The translations under genes and the position numbers were made by a program. 34,152 bases of DNA from JBFLXN01 sp040755715 [NCBI: Candidatus Edwardsbacteria bacterium] (GTDB lineage: Bacteria > Edwardsbacteria > AC1 > JBFLXN01), in NCBI GenBank assembly GCA_040755715.1, contig JBFLXN010000004.1, positions 1-34,152 on the forward strand. Direction: 5' to 3'. The notes beneath the pieces were generated by a model. That model had not been told where the DNA came from, did no database searches, and saw only the letters and a program-made list of their open reading frames with translations. This document shows positions 34,023 to 34,152 of the stretch, one piece after another (the stretch's first letter is position 1; each line of letters begins with the position of its first letter).

Positions 34023-34152
34023 CTTTCTATATGAAACGGCATAATTTTTGATAAATTATTTATATGGTAAAACATAATTTTGTATTGACAATGGAGAACG
34101 GTTAATACCTTTAAATACAGTTTTAATAGAATATTTAAGTTTATCTGTATTA
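34023..34152. other. AT-rich gene-free right edge
   Basis: These 130 bases show no reading frame of note. TTGACA at 34085-34090 resembles a -35 box, but no well-spaced -10 box follows, so I do not call a promoter. Confidence 0.3.

Noticed and set aside
34081-34120. A rightward promoter at TTGACA
   Set aside because: No well-spaced -10 box follows and no gene begins before the window ends.

Overview
This AT-rich window comes from a diderm, lipopolysaccharide-making bacterium. It carries an LptF/LptG-type pair, a Wzi-like outer-membrane protein, a Wza-like export protein and a Wzz-like chain-length protein. The many short palindromic repeats, the two HEPN/MNT gene pairs and the coupling of metK and ahcY to glycan genes suggest an uncultured candidate phylum. 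I cannot name the phylum from sequence alone. No tRNA, rRNA, CRISPR array or transposase gene was seen.

Layout: a cut-off leftward gene (1-91) faces the rightward pair lptF-lptG (299-2793). Everything after that is on the minus strand, so the window from about 34000 down to 2849 reads leftward. In transcription order it holds: a small exported probable barrel protein; an intact MNT/HEPN pair; a Wza-like exporter; a Wzz-like protein; a repeat island with a decayed MNT/HEPN pair; a UDP-sugar 6-dehydrogenase; a flippase; a methyltransferase; an AsnB-type amidotransferase; a polymerase/ligase; a WbpP-like 4-epimerase; three glycosyltransferases with a remnant of a fourth; a broken methyltransferase; a radical SAM protein; another glycosyltransferase; a polyprenyl-phosphate sugar-1-phosphate transferase; a Wzi-like barrel; a DegT aminotransferase; a GalE-like epimerase; phosphoglucose/phosphomannose isomerase; a sugar-1-phosphate nucleotidyltransferase; and metK and ahcY.

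Together this is a nearly complete Wzx/Wzy-type surface polysaccharide locus. The sugar transferase starts the lipid-linked repeat unit, the glycosyltransferases extend it, the flippase and ligase/polymerase move and join it, and the Wzz-, Wza- and Wzi-like proteins set length, export and anchor it. The 4-epimerase, 6-dehydrogenase and AsnB-type protein resemble the set used for amidated N-acetylated uronic acids. MetK and AhcY supply and recycle S-adenosylmethionine.

The most unusual layer is the intergenic DNA. At least nine imperfect palindromes or inverted-repeat elements of about 60-190 bp fill the spacers. Several run into genes: they supply stop codons, an in-frame insert in the Wzi-like gene, extra N-terminal codons, and part of a signal peptide. 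One interrupts a methyltransferase pseudogene. A HEPN/MNT pair appears to have decayed: its MNT gene has a single nonsense codon and its HEPN protein has Gln where the catalytic His is expected.
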